Shown here: piece by piece, positions 10,729 to 23,100 of the stretch
Layout of the letters: each line of letters starts with the position of its first letter
Numbering within the stretch: the first letter of the stretch is position 1
NCBI GenBank assembly: GCA_037577475.1
Contig: CM075187.1
Coordinates: forward strand, 4,069,546-4,133,545
Direction: 5' to 3'
Length of the DNA stretch: 64,000 nucleotides
DNA from: Chaunax sp. Z400
Taxonomy: Eukaryota > Chordata > Actinopteri > Lophiiformes > Chaunacidae
The notes under the pieces: model-generated
What the model was told of the DNA's origin: nothing
The model's input: only the letters and a program-made list of their open reading frames with translations
Databases searched by the model: none
Made by a program: the position numbers and the translations under genes

Positions 10729-13700
10729 CTAAAATCTCGAGGAGACGGTAATCCTGTACGGACGTGGTTTCATCGTCAGACCAAAATCAGTGCTGAGATC
10801 CAGCTCCTGCCCTGGAACATTTCCAATCCGCAGCTTGTGGAGCAGAGTGGTGAGAAAGACAAACATCTCCAAACGTGCAAATCCATCTCCGAGGCAGCGT
10901 CTCTTCCCCATGCCAAAGATGAGAACCTTCTCCGTCAGCTCCTTGTTGAGGAGTCCTGACGATCCCAGGAAGCGTTCAGGATGAAATGTGTCCGGGTCGC
11001 CCCAAAGATCCCTGGGACAAAAACATGAAGATCAATAAAGCAATAAAACTGTCTCACTGGAAGCCCATTTCTGCCAAAAACAATTAAAAATATATATTGT
11101 AAGTCATTATAATGGAAAACATTTTCAAAGTGATGAGTTAGTATTTCTAAATAATGAGAAATTTTCTCAAAATGATGACTCAGTATGTTAGAATAATGAG
11201 GAATTCTCTCAAAATAATTAAAAACTTTCACAGAATTATGACTATGTATCTCAAAATAATGAGAAACTTTCTCAAAATAGTGATTTAGTATCTCAAAAAT
11301 AATTGCAAACCAAGTCCCAAAACAACTAATTTATCTCAAAACAAGGACTTTAATACCTCAAAATATGAGAAATGATATGACATAGTCTATTATTTTAAGA
11401 ATGTTATTATTTTGAAATACCTAGTCATTATATAGAGATAGAAATAGATACTAGCTCATTATATTGAAATACTTACTACATTTTTAGTTATTATTTTTAG
11501 ATAAGTCAATATTTTGAGAAGGTTTCTAATTATTAAGATAGAACATAAGATATAAAATTATAATTTTGAGATACAAAGTCATTATTTGGAGAAAGAATAA
11601 TGACCTAAGATCTTTTTTTATATATATCTAATGGACTTCCATATAAAAATCTAATTTGAAGTCAAAATGTAATGTAATGTAATAATAATAATGTAGACAA
11701 CTCACATATCATGATTGACTTGGTACTGGTTAATGAAGACACATGTATCTTTGGGAATGAAATATCCATTCAAGGTGATGTTTCTTGTGGTGCTTAATAG
11801 GAGAAAACCAGAGAGACGTTTTAATAATAATACATATGATGTAAACATGAGGGTGATGTCATCTGAACGACTGTCTTACCAGTGAGGAATGGTAAAAGGG
11901 ACATAAGAAGCGTGACGAAACACTTCATATATGAACGCCTCTGTGAAAGGCATCTGGGGTTTATCAGAAAACCTGGGGAGTCTGGCTGTGCCGATGTGAT
12001 TGTCTAGAAAAGGAGAAAAAAAATAACATCAAAATCAATTAGAAATGTATGAAAACATTTTTTTTACGTCCCTGAGAATTATTCTATATCTCACTTTTGA
12101 AACTATGAGAACCAGGCTGCCTGCAAGAATAAATACTGATTCATTTCCTTTGAGAGTTATAGGATCATGGGTGTTATAGCAGGGATCTGATTTAATTAAA
12201 CTGGGTGGAAGGGTGGGGCATTGTCCCAAAGAGGGAACCATTATATTTGACATTAGATCCAGATAATGAGGTGGAAACATGACTTCTGTCACTTTCTTAT
12301 TGTGAGAACCTTGGGGGCAGCCGTCTTGATGGCGTACATGTCTTGACTGTTGGGCCCTGGTGGAGGTTTGTGCTCCTCTGAGTGCTCTTCTAAGTAGTTT
12401 TCATTATAGACTTTCTTATATGCTTTCATTTCATTATAGCACATGTGTCCATTAGGGGTAAAAGAGATGTTTTTTAGGCTGTAACATTGCATGAACATAC
12501 ATACGTCACATCTACAACCCTAAATCCAAAGAAGTTGGGATGTAGTGTAAATCATATACAACAGAATGTGATCATTTGCTTATGCTTTTTGAGGCAAGTG
12601 AAAATACAAAGTATTCTTTTTTTTAATTCATTAGCTTGACAGATTGTGTAAATATAGGCGTATTCTGAATGTTATGTCGGCAACATGTCAAAAACGAGCA
12701 ACAAAAGACTGGGAAAGTTGTGGAATGCTCAGACAAATCCTTGTTTGGAAAGGGGCATCCTCACAAGCAAATATGGAACACATGATTGTATAAATATTAC
12801 TACATCGACTCAGGAACACACAAAAAAAACCCTTGTTGGTAAAAACGGCTTGTTTGCAAACGACTGCATCCTGTTTTTATCTGACAACGTTTGACAGAAA
12901 GTGTATTCAAGCGTCAAACCAATTAAAATGTCGCTCATTCATTAATAGGATTTCCAGTAAAGTGGTGAGAACACTGTAAACACAGGAATAAAAGGTTGAT
13001 TTCAAATTAATTGAGGTGATGAGTAAGTGAAGAATGTCAGACTATGGGTGGTCAGTGCCTTGCGTGTTACGGCTTTTGTGTCGGTCTGGAACAACTTGCT
13101 AATCTTTCTTTCTCTGGCTGGTAGTGTGTCTCTCTCTCTCGTTCCGATTCATCCTGTCTCCCCTTAGCGTCTCCCTCCCTCCCTCCCCCTCTCTGCCTCT
13201 CAACGTGCCTCAGAACAGACAGCACCAGTTCTGTCAACCCACAAAAGTAGCCCTGGCGTCAGCAAATTGGACTGATCTTTTGTGAGTTTCTCTTGTGCCT
13301 GTTGGATTGTGTCTGTCCAGGAAGGGCACTCAGGTTAACCATTATTGGGTTTTTATTGGGTTAATTCTGCCTGACATTTTGATACTTCCTAATTTACATC
13401 ACATATGCCTGGTTACTTCTGCAATGATGATACATTTGCTAAAATAGTTGACCCAAAAATACAAATTCAGTCATAATCTACTCACCCTCATGCCAATGGA
13501 AAACCAGGTTAGGTTTCTTAGTCCACAAAACATGTCTGGAGCTTCATGGCAAAACAGCAGCATTTACACCTTTTTTAAATCTGAAATCTTCACTCTAGCC
13601 TCTAAGCTAAAAGCGTTACTGCATACCTGTCTGAGGAGGCTCGATGTAGGCCCTATAAATGAACCACTGGAAGGGGTCAATGAGAGAGTGAGCTGGGGGC

Positions 13701-16700
13701 CAAAGAGTGACTAGAATGGAATTTTAGACCCAACAGAGATTCTTGTTGCTGCACCTTCAGCAGAGCTTTAATCGGGGTAGCAGGTTAATGCTTGGCTGTG
13801 AGGAGATGGAGAGTTGATCCCATCTTGCAGAGCACGAACACAAGCTGGTGCACCTTCCTCAGATAAAGTGCAAGCTAACTCTTGTAGCTCAGAGGCTACA
13901 ATGAAGATTTGATCTTTAAAAAAAAGGTGTAAATATCGTCTTTTGAAATGTAGTTTAGTGCGTCTGCAGACTTGGATATCACTGCAAGAGCTGTAAGCAG
14001 TTGTTTTATGTTTTCAGTTATTTTTTTAATGTTCTAAAACAAGTCCCCATCTTCTTCTGTTATTCAGGAGAATGTTGCAACACTGCTTTACGGAGAAGCT
14101 CCAGAAATGTTTTGTGGACTCAACCTACTTTCCATCTGCATGAGGGTGAGTAGATTATGACTGAAGTTTTAATTTTGGTGAACTGTACCTTTAAAAAAGA
14201 AATAAATTTATTCTGGTCATGTCATTAAAAACATGTAAGTTTTGTACTGATCTCTGAATCTGTTTCATATTTAATGGTTTAATATATTAATTTATTTAAT
14301 AATATTTAATGATATTTAAACCATCTGCCACAGACTTTAGTCATTTGTGATGTTAATCATTAATTCACTATGAGAATGAGTCATTGCACCAGACACTAGA
14401 TGGGCCCTTGCAACGCTGCATAATTCTATTTAGAATTTATTTTAGTTTGCCAGCTAAAATTCTCTCTGGCTCCACATTAAAAGTGAAAACAGGGCACATT
14501 TTTTTTCAATAAGGACAGCAGAGATCGATCATATTTAAACATGGCGGTACCTATCTCCTGGTGTATTCTGTCCTGGATGTCTGGAAACTTGATCAGGTAC
14601 AACAGGCTCCACTGTAAACCAGCAATGATGGTGTCAAATCCTTTAGGAAATCACAAACAACACGACTGCAATGAGAACAGAGTAATCATCTTCATCGAAA
14701 TGATGAATTCAGCATCACTACAAGACCAATTAATCATCAGTGATAACATTTCCAGTGTGTCTAACCTGCTCCAAATATGTCTGAGACACTGTGGATGATC
14801 TGAGAGTTGGAAAGCATGCCCCTGTTTTCTTCTCTGTCCTCACACAGTGCAATCAGAGCATCTGTAATGTCCCGGATACAGTTCTGCAACCACACAAATA
14901 AAACACAACAGAATATTTAACATGGTGTTGCATGTTTTTCTTCAAATTTTCATCATTATCATCACTGAAACATGAAGATACCATTATCATCTGTAGGGTG
15001 GTTAACGATCGTGCAGAAGACAACAGAAATAGAGTTTTAGAGTTCTAAATCAATCATTATAGGAGAGACAGTAATGAGTTATGGGACGACGCGTGTCTTT
15101 CAGTGGGATGCTAACTCCTAATTAGAGTGCGTGCGAACATTTTAGGCCCTCTGCACAAGAACAAAAGTCCCTCACAGGGAACTTGTTAGTTATTTTTTTG
15201 GCTTCAGTTTCACTCACGGCTACTACTGTTTGAGTGCAATGTCGGATTAAACAGTGGACGACAAATTAGTGGGACAGATTTAAAGAAAACAACACTTACA
15301 GACACGTCATCCGGCTCTTTATAGGCTGGCCTGAAGATATTCTGTTTGCATCTTTCATTGTAATATTTAACAGGTCATTATGGGTTCGTGGTCCTGGTAG
15401 GGATGAAGGGTTTTTGTACCTTTCTTTGAAATATGTATTTGCATTATATGCACCTAAAAACCCTTGTGAATTATTCTTCTACTTACATTTTCACTTTCAA
15501 TGCAATGGGTTGGATTAAAACAGAAGCTAAAACTTTAGAGATGTTGGTTTTATCGAATGTCTCATCCTGTAAAACAGCGACGCTTTATTTTACCATAATG
15601 TACCATAGAGTAATTATGCTTTTCCCCCATTTAAACTAGTGAATCTTACCTTATCAAAGGTGTTGATGTGTTCCTCAATGCTCTTCTCCATGAATCCGTT
15701 CATCCTCTGGATGTGCTGGACCATCTTCCTCAGAGATGGACTTGGAACGTAGCGGAACACAGGGAAAAAATCCGCCAGGTTCCCTGCTGCAAAGATCCTC
15801 AGAACCTCGTTGTTGATGTGAACGATCGTGAGGAACTCCTTGTCATTGTAGTCGTACCTTTTTCCAAAACAGAGGGCGCAGACAACATTTGCCACCGAGG
15901 TTACCAGGGGCATCACTGGATCTACACCTGTCATCTCCCCTTTAGCAGCAGCCTGCTCCCGAATCACCTCCACCATCTTAGCTGCCTCAGCGCAGACGTG
16001 CTCCTCCAGAAGGCAGGTGGCACCAGATCCTCTGGGCTCAGCCTGTGAGAACGATCTGAGGGCATTCTTACACAGCCTCTTATGGAGCATCCAGGCAGGT
16101 CCATATTTCTCACTGAAGGTCATACTGGTCCCATTGGCTACGGCAGAAAAGGTGAAGAGGTCCGGGCGCCCAGCAAAGGCTTCTCCCTGCCGAACCAGAG
16201 CCTGTCTGATGGTGTTATATCCACTCAGGACGACAACAGTCAAAGAACCCAGACGCAGCTGATGTGAGAGAATGAACAAATGATGGAATGATTAAAGTGA
16301 TCCACTGTGCATCTAAATCAAACACAGCTTTCTGTATATACCTTGAAAACATCACCGTACTGGAGCCTCAAGCGGGTTAGAGAAAGATGAATCTGGTCCC
16401 CCATCTGGAGCAGATTGCCAATAAGGGGCCACGGCGTGGGGCCAGGAGGAGGGGGATATTTTGAGTGGTCCAACTGGCAGTGGTGGTGGCTCTTTCGGCT
16501 CCTGAGGGCCATCAGGAGGAGGGTGAGGAGACACAGAGCAACAGTGACGCTAGACAGAGAGGCACAAGGGTTCTCCTTGATGGGCAGAGCCCCAAACGTC
16601 AGTCTCATATCGGCAGAGAGAAACTGTTAAAAGACAAAGTGAAACTGTGTCTATAGGATGATATAATGGCCCTTCATGAATTTATTCTAAGTCAAGAAGT

Positions 16701-16764
16701 TGTTACTGGTGCACAAAACATAGAGGCAGAAATAAAAGGGAAATAAAGACAGAAAACTCACCAT
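10729..16764 (-). CDS. cyp1d1: Cytochrome P450 family 1, subfamily D-like monooxygenase
   Basis: Haem-thiolate monooxygenase predicted in the ER membrane. Coding exons, 5' to 3': 16342-16608, 15650-16258, 14766-14883, 14551-14640, 11880-12003, 11706-11792, 10729-11011; 525 residues, normal for CYP1. Seen: N-terminal membrane anchor, proline hinge PPPPGP, LVRQGE and GRPDLF (CYP1-like), I-helix GAGFDT, ExxR at about 388-391 (EVFR), and haem motif FGMGKRRCLG with ligand Cys about 471. Internal exons of 118, 90, 124 and 87 nt closely follow CYP1A. An upstream exon ending ATG at 16762-16764 joins in frame to 16609-16623 and would add MFLSAD; otherwise translation starts at 16608. The CYP1D assignment rests on CYP1A-like sequence plus linkage to aldh1a1 and tmc1, as at human CYP1D1P. 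Zebrafish CYP1D1 is reported not to be induced by dioxin-type ligands. CYP1A is the alternative name. Confidence 0.85.
11100..11610. repeat. Inverted, internally repeated A/T-rich element in cyp1d1 intron
   Basis: The left half (about 11100-11370) repeats motifs such as TCTCAAAATAATGAGAAA. The right half (about 11390-11605) carries the reverse complement (GTCATTATTTTGAGA-like units). Together they form a large imperfect foldback inside the intron between the last two coding exons. Confidence 0.65.
13441..14192. mobile_element. Foldback (long-TIR) non-autonomous element, cyp1d1 intron
   Basis: The left arm contains cagtcataatctactcaccc, tccacaaaaca and ctggagcttc. The right arm contains gaagctccag, tgttttgtgga and gggtgagtagattatgactg, each the reverse complement of its partner. 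The arms are about 110 bp each in a 750-bp unit. Related copies are at 2.74-3.44, 34.8-35.3 (5' arm degraded), 44.73-45.40 and 51.53-51.66 kb (right arm only). Confidence 0.75.
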
Positions 16765-19700
16765 GCAGTATCCTCTGTAATCACACAACGGAGAGCAGAG
16801 CAGAGGATGAAAACCCAGCCGGTGGAAGTTTGAGTCTGATCCTCAGGAACAGTCTGGGACGTCCCTTTCAGCAGCAGCCGGGCCCCCTGCAGAGGGAGCT
16901 GCTGCCCACGCACAATGGGGAGGCACACATGGTGAGAAACTTGGCTCAGGGTGAAGGTCGAGTCCGGCGACCACAGCGGTCCGTTTGATCACAGACCGGA
17001 ACCATTCACAACACGGGCCCCTCCTCTCCTGTTCCCTCCGTCCCTCATGAAGTTGGAGGCTGTTTGTTTGTTTTACACTGCATTGGTTTAAAAGTGTTTT
17101 TAAGAGCTTATATGACATGAAATGTGTTTCAAAATGTACCAAGGATGGCAAAAACAAACAAAATTAATATTGTCTATGAGCATCCTTGTTCTGTGATCAT
17201 TCAGCAATACATTTACCTCAATCAGGGAGGTCATGTTTTCACCCATAAGGGTGGGTTGGTTGGTTCTATCAGCAGGTTCATGCAAAAACTACTGGACTCA
17301 TTCCCATGAAAGTTGGTGGAAGGATGGAGCAGATCCAGGATAATTGTGTGATAAGATGTTTTTCCCACTTATGCAAAATCCACTGAACCAAATTCCACAA
17401 AACTCTGTGGAGGGGTGGATTATGGGTCAGGTTGTTAGACAGACAGGTGTAGGATTGTTCAACCAGTGCCATTTTAGTTTGTTGTTTGTTTGTTTGTTTG
17501 TTTGTTAGCAGGATTGGGCAAAAACTACTGGACAGATTTCCAATAGACTTGGTGAGTATGGGTCAGGAAAGAACCCGTATACTAAAACATGATAACGTTC
17601 CTTTTTCAGGCTTCTAAAAATGAATTCTTACACAGCCTTAAACTTTAGTCTTTATTTAACAGACATACATGTTAAGAAAAAAGTAATATAGTAAATGTAT
17701 CGTCTTTCATGTTTACTATTTATGACTTATGTTTTAAATCAGGTCATTTTTCTTTTACTTTTCTATTATAAGAGCTAGATAGACATATGTATGATGTATG
17801 GGCTCTAATGAGTGACATTCTAGTGTCACGACATTGTTTTATAAGCAATGTAATCTCTGTGATGTGTCAGTAGGGGGCGTCCCTGTCTGCTTACATGGCC
17901 TTCATGGCCCCAACAGTTTGGCTGAGGTCAGGTTTGCAGGCTGCAGTGATTTGCATCGAGTCCTACGTGTCATCACAGCTACATCACCTCAGGAGGTAGA
18001 ATAACAGGAAAGTCTCTGAAAATAAAAGCTGAATTCACCTCAACAGTTAAAGACTCTTAATAAACTTCACATAGGCAACAACATCTTCAATGTTTGTGCA
18101 GTAAAGTGTGTAAAGTCACTTGTGAGAAACAGTTCAAACTCTACAGTGCAAACATCTGCAAACAACAGATTATATTAGAAAGAGCATGTGGATTTATTTA
18201 CCTTTTTATTCTATTTTTTTAAAATCTTCTGTAATATTTAACTTCTGGCCAATAAATTCGATCATCAAACCCCTTTATTTCTCTCTTTTCTTTAAGTTCC
18301 TTCTCTCTTGTGCCTCCATCCCTCATTCCCCTTCTTTTCATCCCCGCCTGTATTACACCCCCCCTCCTCAGTTCTCTCACTATCTCTCACTCTCCATCTT
18401 TCATTCCTTTTATTCTCCTTTCTTTCTCCCTCACCACCGAACCGTCAATTTAGCTTAAGCTCAACTGTGGGACACCCGGTGCCGTCGGGCTGAGCGACGG
18501 CTCCTTTGACCCGGTGGTCCACGGCCTCTCCAGACCGAGGCGGTCAGGCCTTGTCATTAGCAGAGCCGAGACAAACGCTGACTCTGTGGAGCCAGACGAG
18601 AAAGAGAAGTGTCTCGGAGGAGGAGTGTTGCTCAAATTCAAATAACAACTAGAGTTGCAGAAACTTTAAATGAACATGTGCAATGTGATGATGATGATGA
18701 TGATGACGATGACGACACTGTGTGTTTGATACCTGTTTTAATTCCTCGCAGAAGAACAAACATTTTGCACAACTTTGCTGAGACAAAGCAGAATTTGGAG
18801 GAATAGTTCCCTTATGCTCCATAACTAACCCAAACTCACTGCCTTCAGAGCAGAAGTTTCACATCAACCACATGACAAAACAGAGCTGTAAACATAGCAT
18901 GGGAAGGAGGCTCTCCTATGCAGTTCTACTGATCTTTATATATTGTTTTACAAGGGTTAATTACAGGGGTTGAATAGTCCCTGGGGATAATTCTCAAAGG
19001 GATGTGTGTGTCTACAGCCAAGATCAAAATAGGCGTACCAGACAAAGTTATGTGATCACATTGTTCCTGGGAGACAGTGAAGCAGCAGGAGGTCCCTTAT
19101 CAAAGCAAACATCTTCCCAATTATGTTTGTTGCCTCATATCTGAGCCTATTTTCAGCATGCAGATACAAAGTGATGCAATGAAGCAGTAGGAGCAACAAG
19201 CAGCCTTCAAAGACTCAGAAGTCCAAATCATTCAAAGCAGATTTATTTTTATATCAAACAGTAAAATATTCATTTGGATTGTTTTTGCTTTAGTTGATCA
19301 GATGTTTGTTATTTATTTCTATTGGGACTAAATAGATTTTTTAATAAGAGGAATCATATTAATTCCCTTAAGAAGAGACATATTCAGTTACCCTGCAGTA
19401 TGAAGAGAATCATAAACATACAAAACAATAGACTCCTCAAGATGGAAGCACTTTAAACTAAGAAGCCCTCAGAGAGCGAAAACCTCCGCAAACACTAAAC
19501 GCTTGTCACTAATCAATTATTGTATCATTACAACTGGGCATGGCAAACATAATGTTGATGGTACCATAATGTTGGTTTACCCGGATACTTAGCACTCATG
19601 CCAGTCTAATTTCTTGACTCTGGGAACCAACTCCTGGGATATGGAATCATGTGTTTATCATCAGTAGTTTATGACTCATTAAAAGAAATATGATTTTCCA

Positions 19701-20090
19701 TAACGGAGGATCTGGATATATTTTTCATCTAGATGAAACTCCTTACCTGTAATGTAACGTGATAGGTTTCATTGATAAATCATAGATTAATGAAAAGTAT
19801 AGTGGTGGTGAGCTAAAAAAAAATAGGCTGCAATTATAGGCTGACCCCCAATATAAATTAAAATATTGATGAACAATAAATAAAAAGTATTTTGCACTAG
19901 AATTAAAAACACTTCTCATTCACTATCGGTTTCAAAAAATAAAAATAAAAAATGCGGTGCGCGCGCCTGCGTCCCGGGGCACATGAGGTAAACGGGGATT
20001 GGCCCCGTCTAACTGGTGATAAGCGCGTGCAGCGGGACCCTCAGAGGACCGAGAAGGACTCCCGGTGCGACGGTACGTGCATGCAGCCGT
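16765..20090. other. Divergent intergenic region between cyp1d1 and aldh1a1
   Basis: About 3.4 kb separating two divergently transcribed genes, so it should hold both promoters. No coding sequence was recognised. Copies of the common dispersed repeat lie at about 17210-17570 and 19440-19760. A short GAT-rich run is at 18688-18717. The last 150 bases, from about 19950, become markedly GC- and CpG-rich (gcgcgcgcctgcg-like) and lead into the aldh1a1 start. Confidence 0.6.
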
Positions 20091-20103
20091 CTTCTGCAGG
20101 TTG

Positions 20104-20110
20104 TATATAA
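20104..20110 (+). promoter_or_regulatory. aldh1a1: TATA box of aldh1a1
   Basis: TATATAA lies 46 bp before the proposed ATG at 20156, in a CpG-rich stretch. A start about 30 bp downstream (near 20135) would leave a short leader of about 20 nt. The position supports the first-exon model but is inferred from sequence alone. Confidence 0.55.
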
Positions 20111-20155
20111 AGCTGCTCCGCGGTCCTCTGGTGATAGGAGGCAGATTCCTGCAGC

Positions 20156-23100
20156 ATGCCCGTTACCGGAGAGGGAATCCACCAGACTGGAGGAACCTCA
20201 CCGGCATCCTCCACAGGTAACACACCTTTAAGACTTCTGCATTATAGAGCTCCTCTAAAAGTCAATTATATTTATGTTCTCACCTTTTCATACGTTTAAA
20301 AATAGTTCTATGTTTTTCATTCTCTTTTTTTGTTTTGTTTTTAAATGCATTTTGCAAACTTTGAATGTGAAATAAAGTTACCTTGCCTTCTAACGCTCAT
20401 TCTTTTTTTCTTTTTTTCAGTAGTTCATTTTTTATATTTTCTTGTGTACTATTTTCATATGTAATTAATTTAGGAGAAGAAAATTGGACAGTTATGAAGC
20501 CAAATTTAGGAAATTATTCACACTTCATGATGTTTTTGTTCATTAGAGCATGAATTATTGAAATATCAAATTATGCTGCAAAAGCCAATAATTGAATTTA
20601 AATAATAAAAAGCTAACCACAGCTTAATAATAAACTAAATCTTTTGAATGCACCACACTGCAGAAAACAAAATATTTAACTTAAGACAAAGCGTATTGTT
20701 CTATATTATGACGTCTACATTCAAGGTGGAATATTCTTTACCGTCTCCTCTTCTCTCCTTCTATTCTTAATCGTATATTCAGCTTATTTATGAGGTTTTC
20801 TGGCAAATAAAATGAAGCACAAGTCTGGTAGTGTTTTGCACTGGTCTGCATCCTGCTGCTCTACGATCCTCTCAGTCCAAATGAGGTCAGTCCAGTCCAC
20901 AGCTCAGAGCCAGCCCGACTTTACGGTGCCAGTCGTAACCCTTGACCTCGTGGTGTTACCCTGCTTGACGGTGCCAGATCCTCATTTGGTGCAGTTTCTC
21001 TCCAGTTGGTTGGAATGGCAACTTATACACAGTGTTATGATCAAACAAGAAAGGAGCTATTCTCACTCAGCGATCCAGATATTAACGTTCACAATCAAAT
21101 GTTCACACGCACACGCACGATGGTGTATGTGTGAACATAAATGCAAGTTTGAGTGGCTGTCCATTCGTATTTTTCAGATGGAAAGCATGCCAACATGAAC
21201 TCCCAGCTCAACAATCAGCAGCTTGGTAATGGCTGCAACCACCAGGATCCAAACCAGAATCATAAACCGGAGCCTGTAGACGGACCTGAGACGCAGACCC
21301 TGCCTATGCCTATTCCAGACCCACACATTCAGTACACTAAGGTAAGCTGCAGTCAACAGAACCAAAGCCACAGGACTGAAGAAAACACGAGGGAAGATCC
21401 ACAACTGAGCTCCAGCCCTGCTCCTGTTCCCAGAGGGCGATTTAGTTCATAGCGAAAAGATGTGGGGTATTTAGATTTCTGCATTTACCAATAATACACT
21501 CAAGATTTAGGTTTTTGTAGAATCTATAAATCCCCCCCACTAAATAACAGTTTATTCATTTTGTCAGGTTGAGAAGAGTTGAACGTGCGTTTAGATCAGT
21601 CTTTTACCTGCTGAGGCAACGAGACAATGACGGGAAAATGCACTTCAAGAGTCTGTTTCTGTGTGTCCTATTCTTTTCTAACTCTCCTCTGATATCTCAG
21701 CTGTTCATCAACAACGAGTGGCATGAGTCCTGCAGCGGAAGAAAGATTCCTGTGTATAATCCTGCGACCGGGAAGCTGCTGTGTGAAGTGGAGGAAGCTG
21801 ATGTTGTGAGTGTATGGTGGAGTGTGTTCATTACGCCATGTCATGCTGTGAGTCTTCAATGCTCTATCCATTTTGTCCCTGTTAAAGGAGGTCCTGCAGG
21901 TGTTTTTGGATCAGATTATACAACAAGATACGATACGATACGATAAGATAAGATACCACACCATACGATACAATACGATGCAATATAATATGATACGATA
22001 TGATACGGCATGATTTGATATGATACAATATGGCGCGGTAGCAATAGAGTAGGGTTCGATATGAATCAATACGATACGATATGATATGATAATATTATAT
22101 GCAACATGATACGCTGCAATTCGATGATACGTTATACGTTATTTCCCCCTAAACAACATTTTCTTGGCCTCAGTCTTGCTGCAGTTACATTTTATGTACA
22201 TTCAAGTACCATTAGAGAAACAAACGCAGAGAAAAAACAAAACAAAATATTGCACAGCTTTAAACAGCATTACATTGTATATGGAACAACGTATTGAAGA
22301 AAAAATCTGCAAGTGTTAGGTCAGATTAGGGTTCAAACTACATCTTTCTTGTTTAAGGTGCTGATGGAGGAAGGCACAAATGAGTTTTTAAATGACTGAT
22401 GGTAAAAGCTTTGTACTCAGAGAGGAGGACATGGGACGGTTCAGCCAGTCTCTGTGCTCCTCAAAGCACAGACGGCTCATCAATAGATCGAAAGGTCTGG
22501 TGTTCTTTCTTCCCGATGACTTTCATGGCATTCTGAACAATACGGGCGATCCTGGATTTTAACTCTACTTAAAGACACCATGCATGTATCCCATATCTGA
22601 TTAGGCTCTCCGGGACAGCCTGGTAGAACAGATGTGTAAGTTTCCAGTCGACACCTAACACCCTCAGCCCCTCCAGACTTTTATAACCACTTGAACCACT
22701 TACAGGAAGATGTGGACAAAGCTGTGAGCAGTGCCAGAGCCGCCTTCCAGATGGGGTCATCATGGCGATGCATGGACGCCTCAGAACGAGGTCGACTCCT
22801 GAACAGACTTGCTGACTTAGTGGAGAGAGACCGGCTGTTCCTGGCCGTGAGAAATACACACATACACATTCTGATTATTGCTCCACAGAGTTTAGATTTG
22901 AACCAAAACGATCTTGTTCATTACTATGAAGTAATGGTACTTGATTACTAATCGCCGTGTTCTTTCATTTCTAGACTCTAGAGGCTCTGGACTCTGGCAA
23001 AGTGTTTCTCATGGCTTATTTTGTAGATTTGATGGCCACTATCAAAACACTGCGATATTATGCCGGCTGGGCGGACAAGATTCACGGCAAAACCATCCCT

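Noticed and set aside
16908..16912. Dioxin-response core (GCGTG on the - strand) upstream of cyp1d1
   Set aside because: A single five-base core without the fuller TNGCGTG context is expected by chance, and zebrafish CYP1D1 is reported as not induced by this pathway.
18186..18500. Pyrimidine-rich open frames on the + strand
   Set aside because: CT-rich intergenic sequence with few stops by composition; no similarity to any family.
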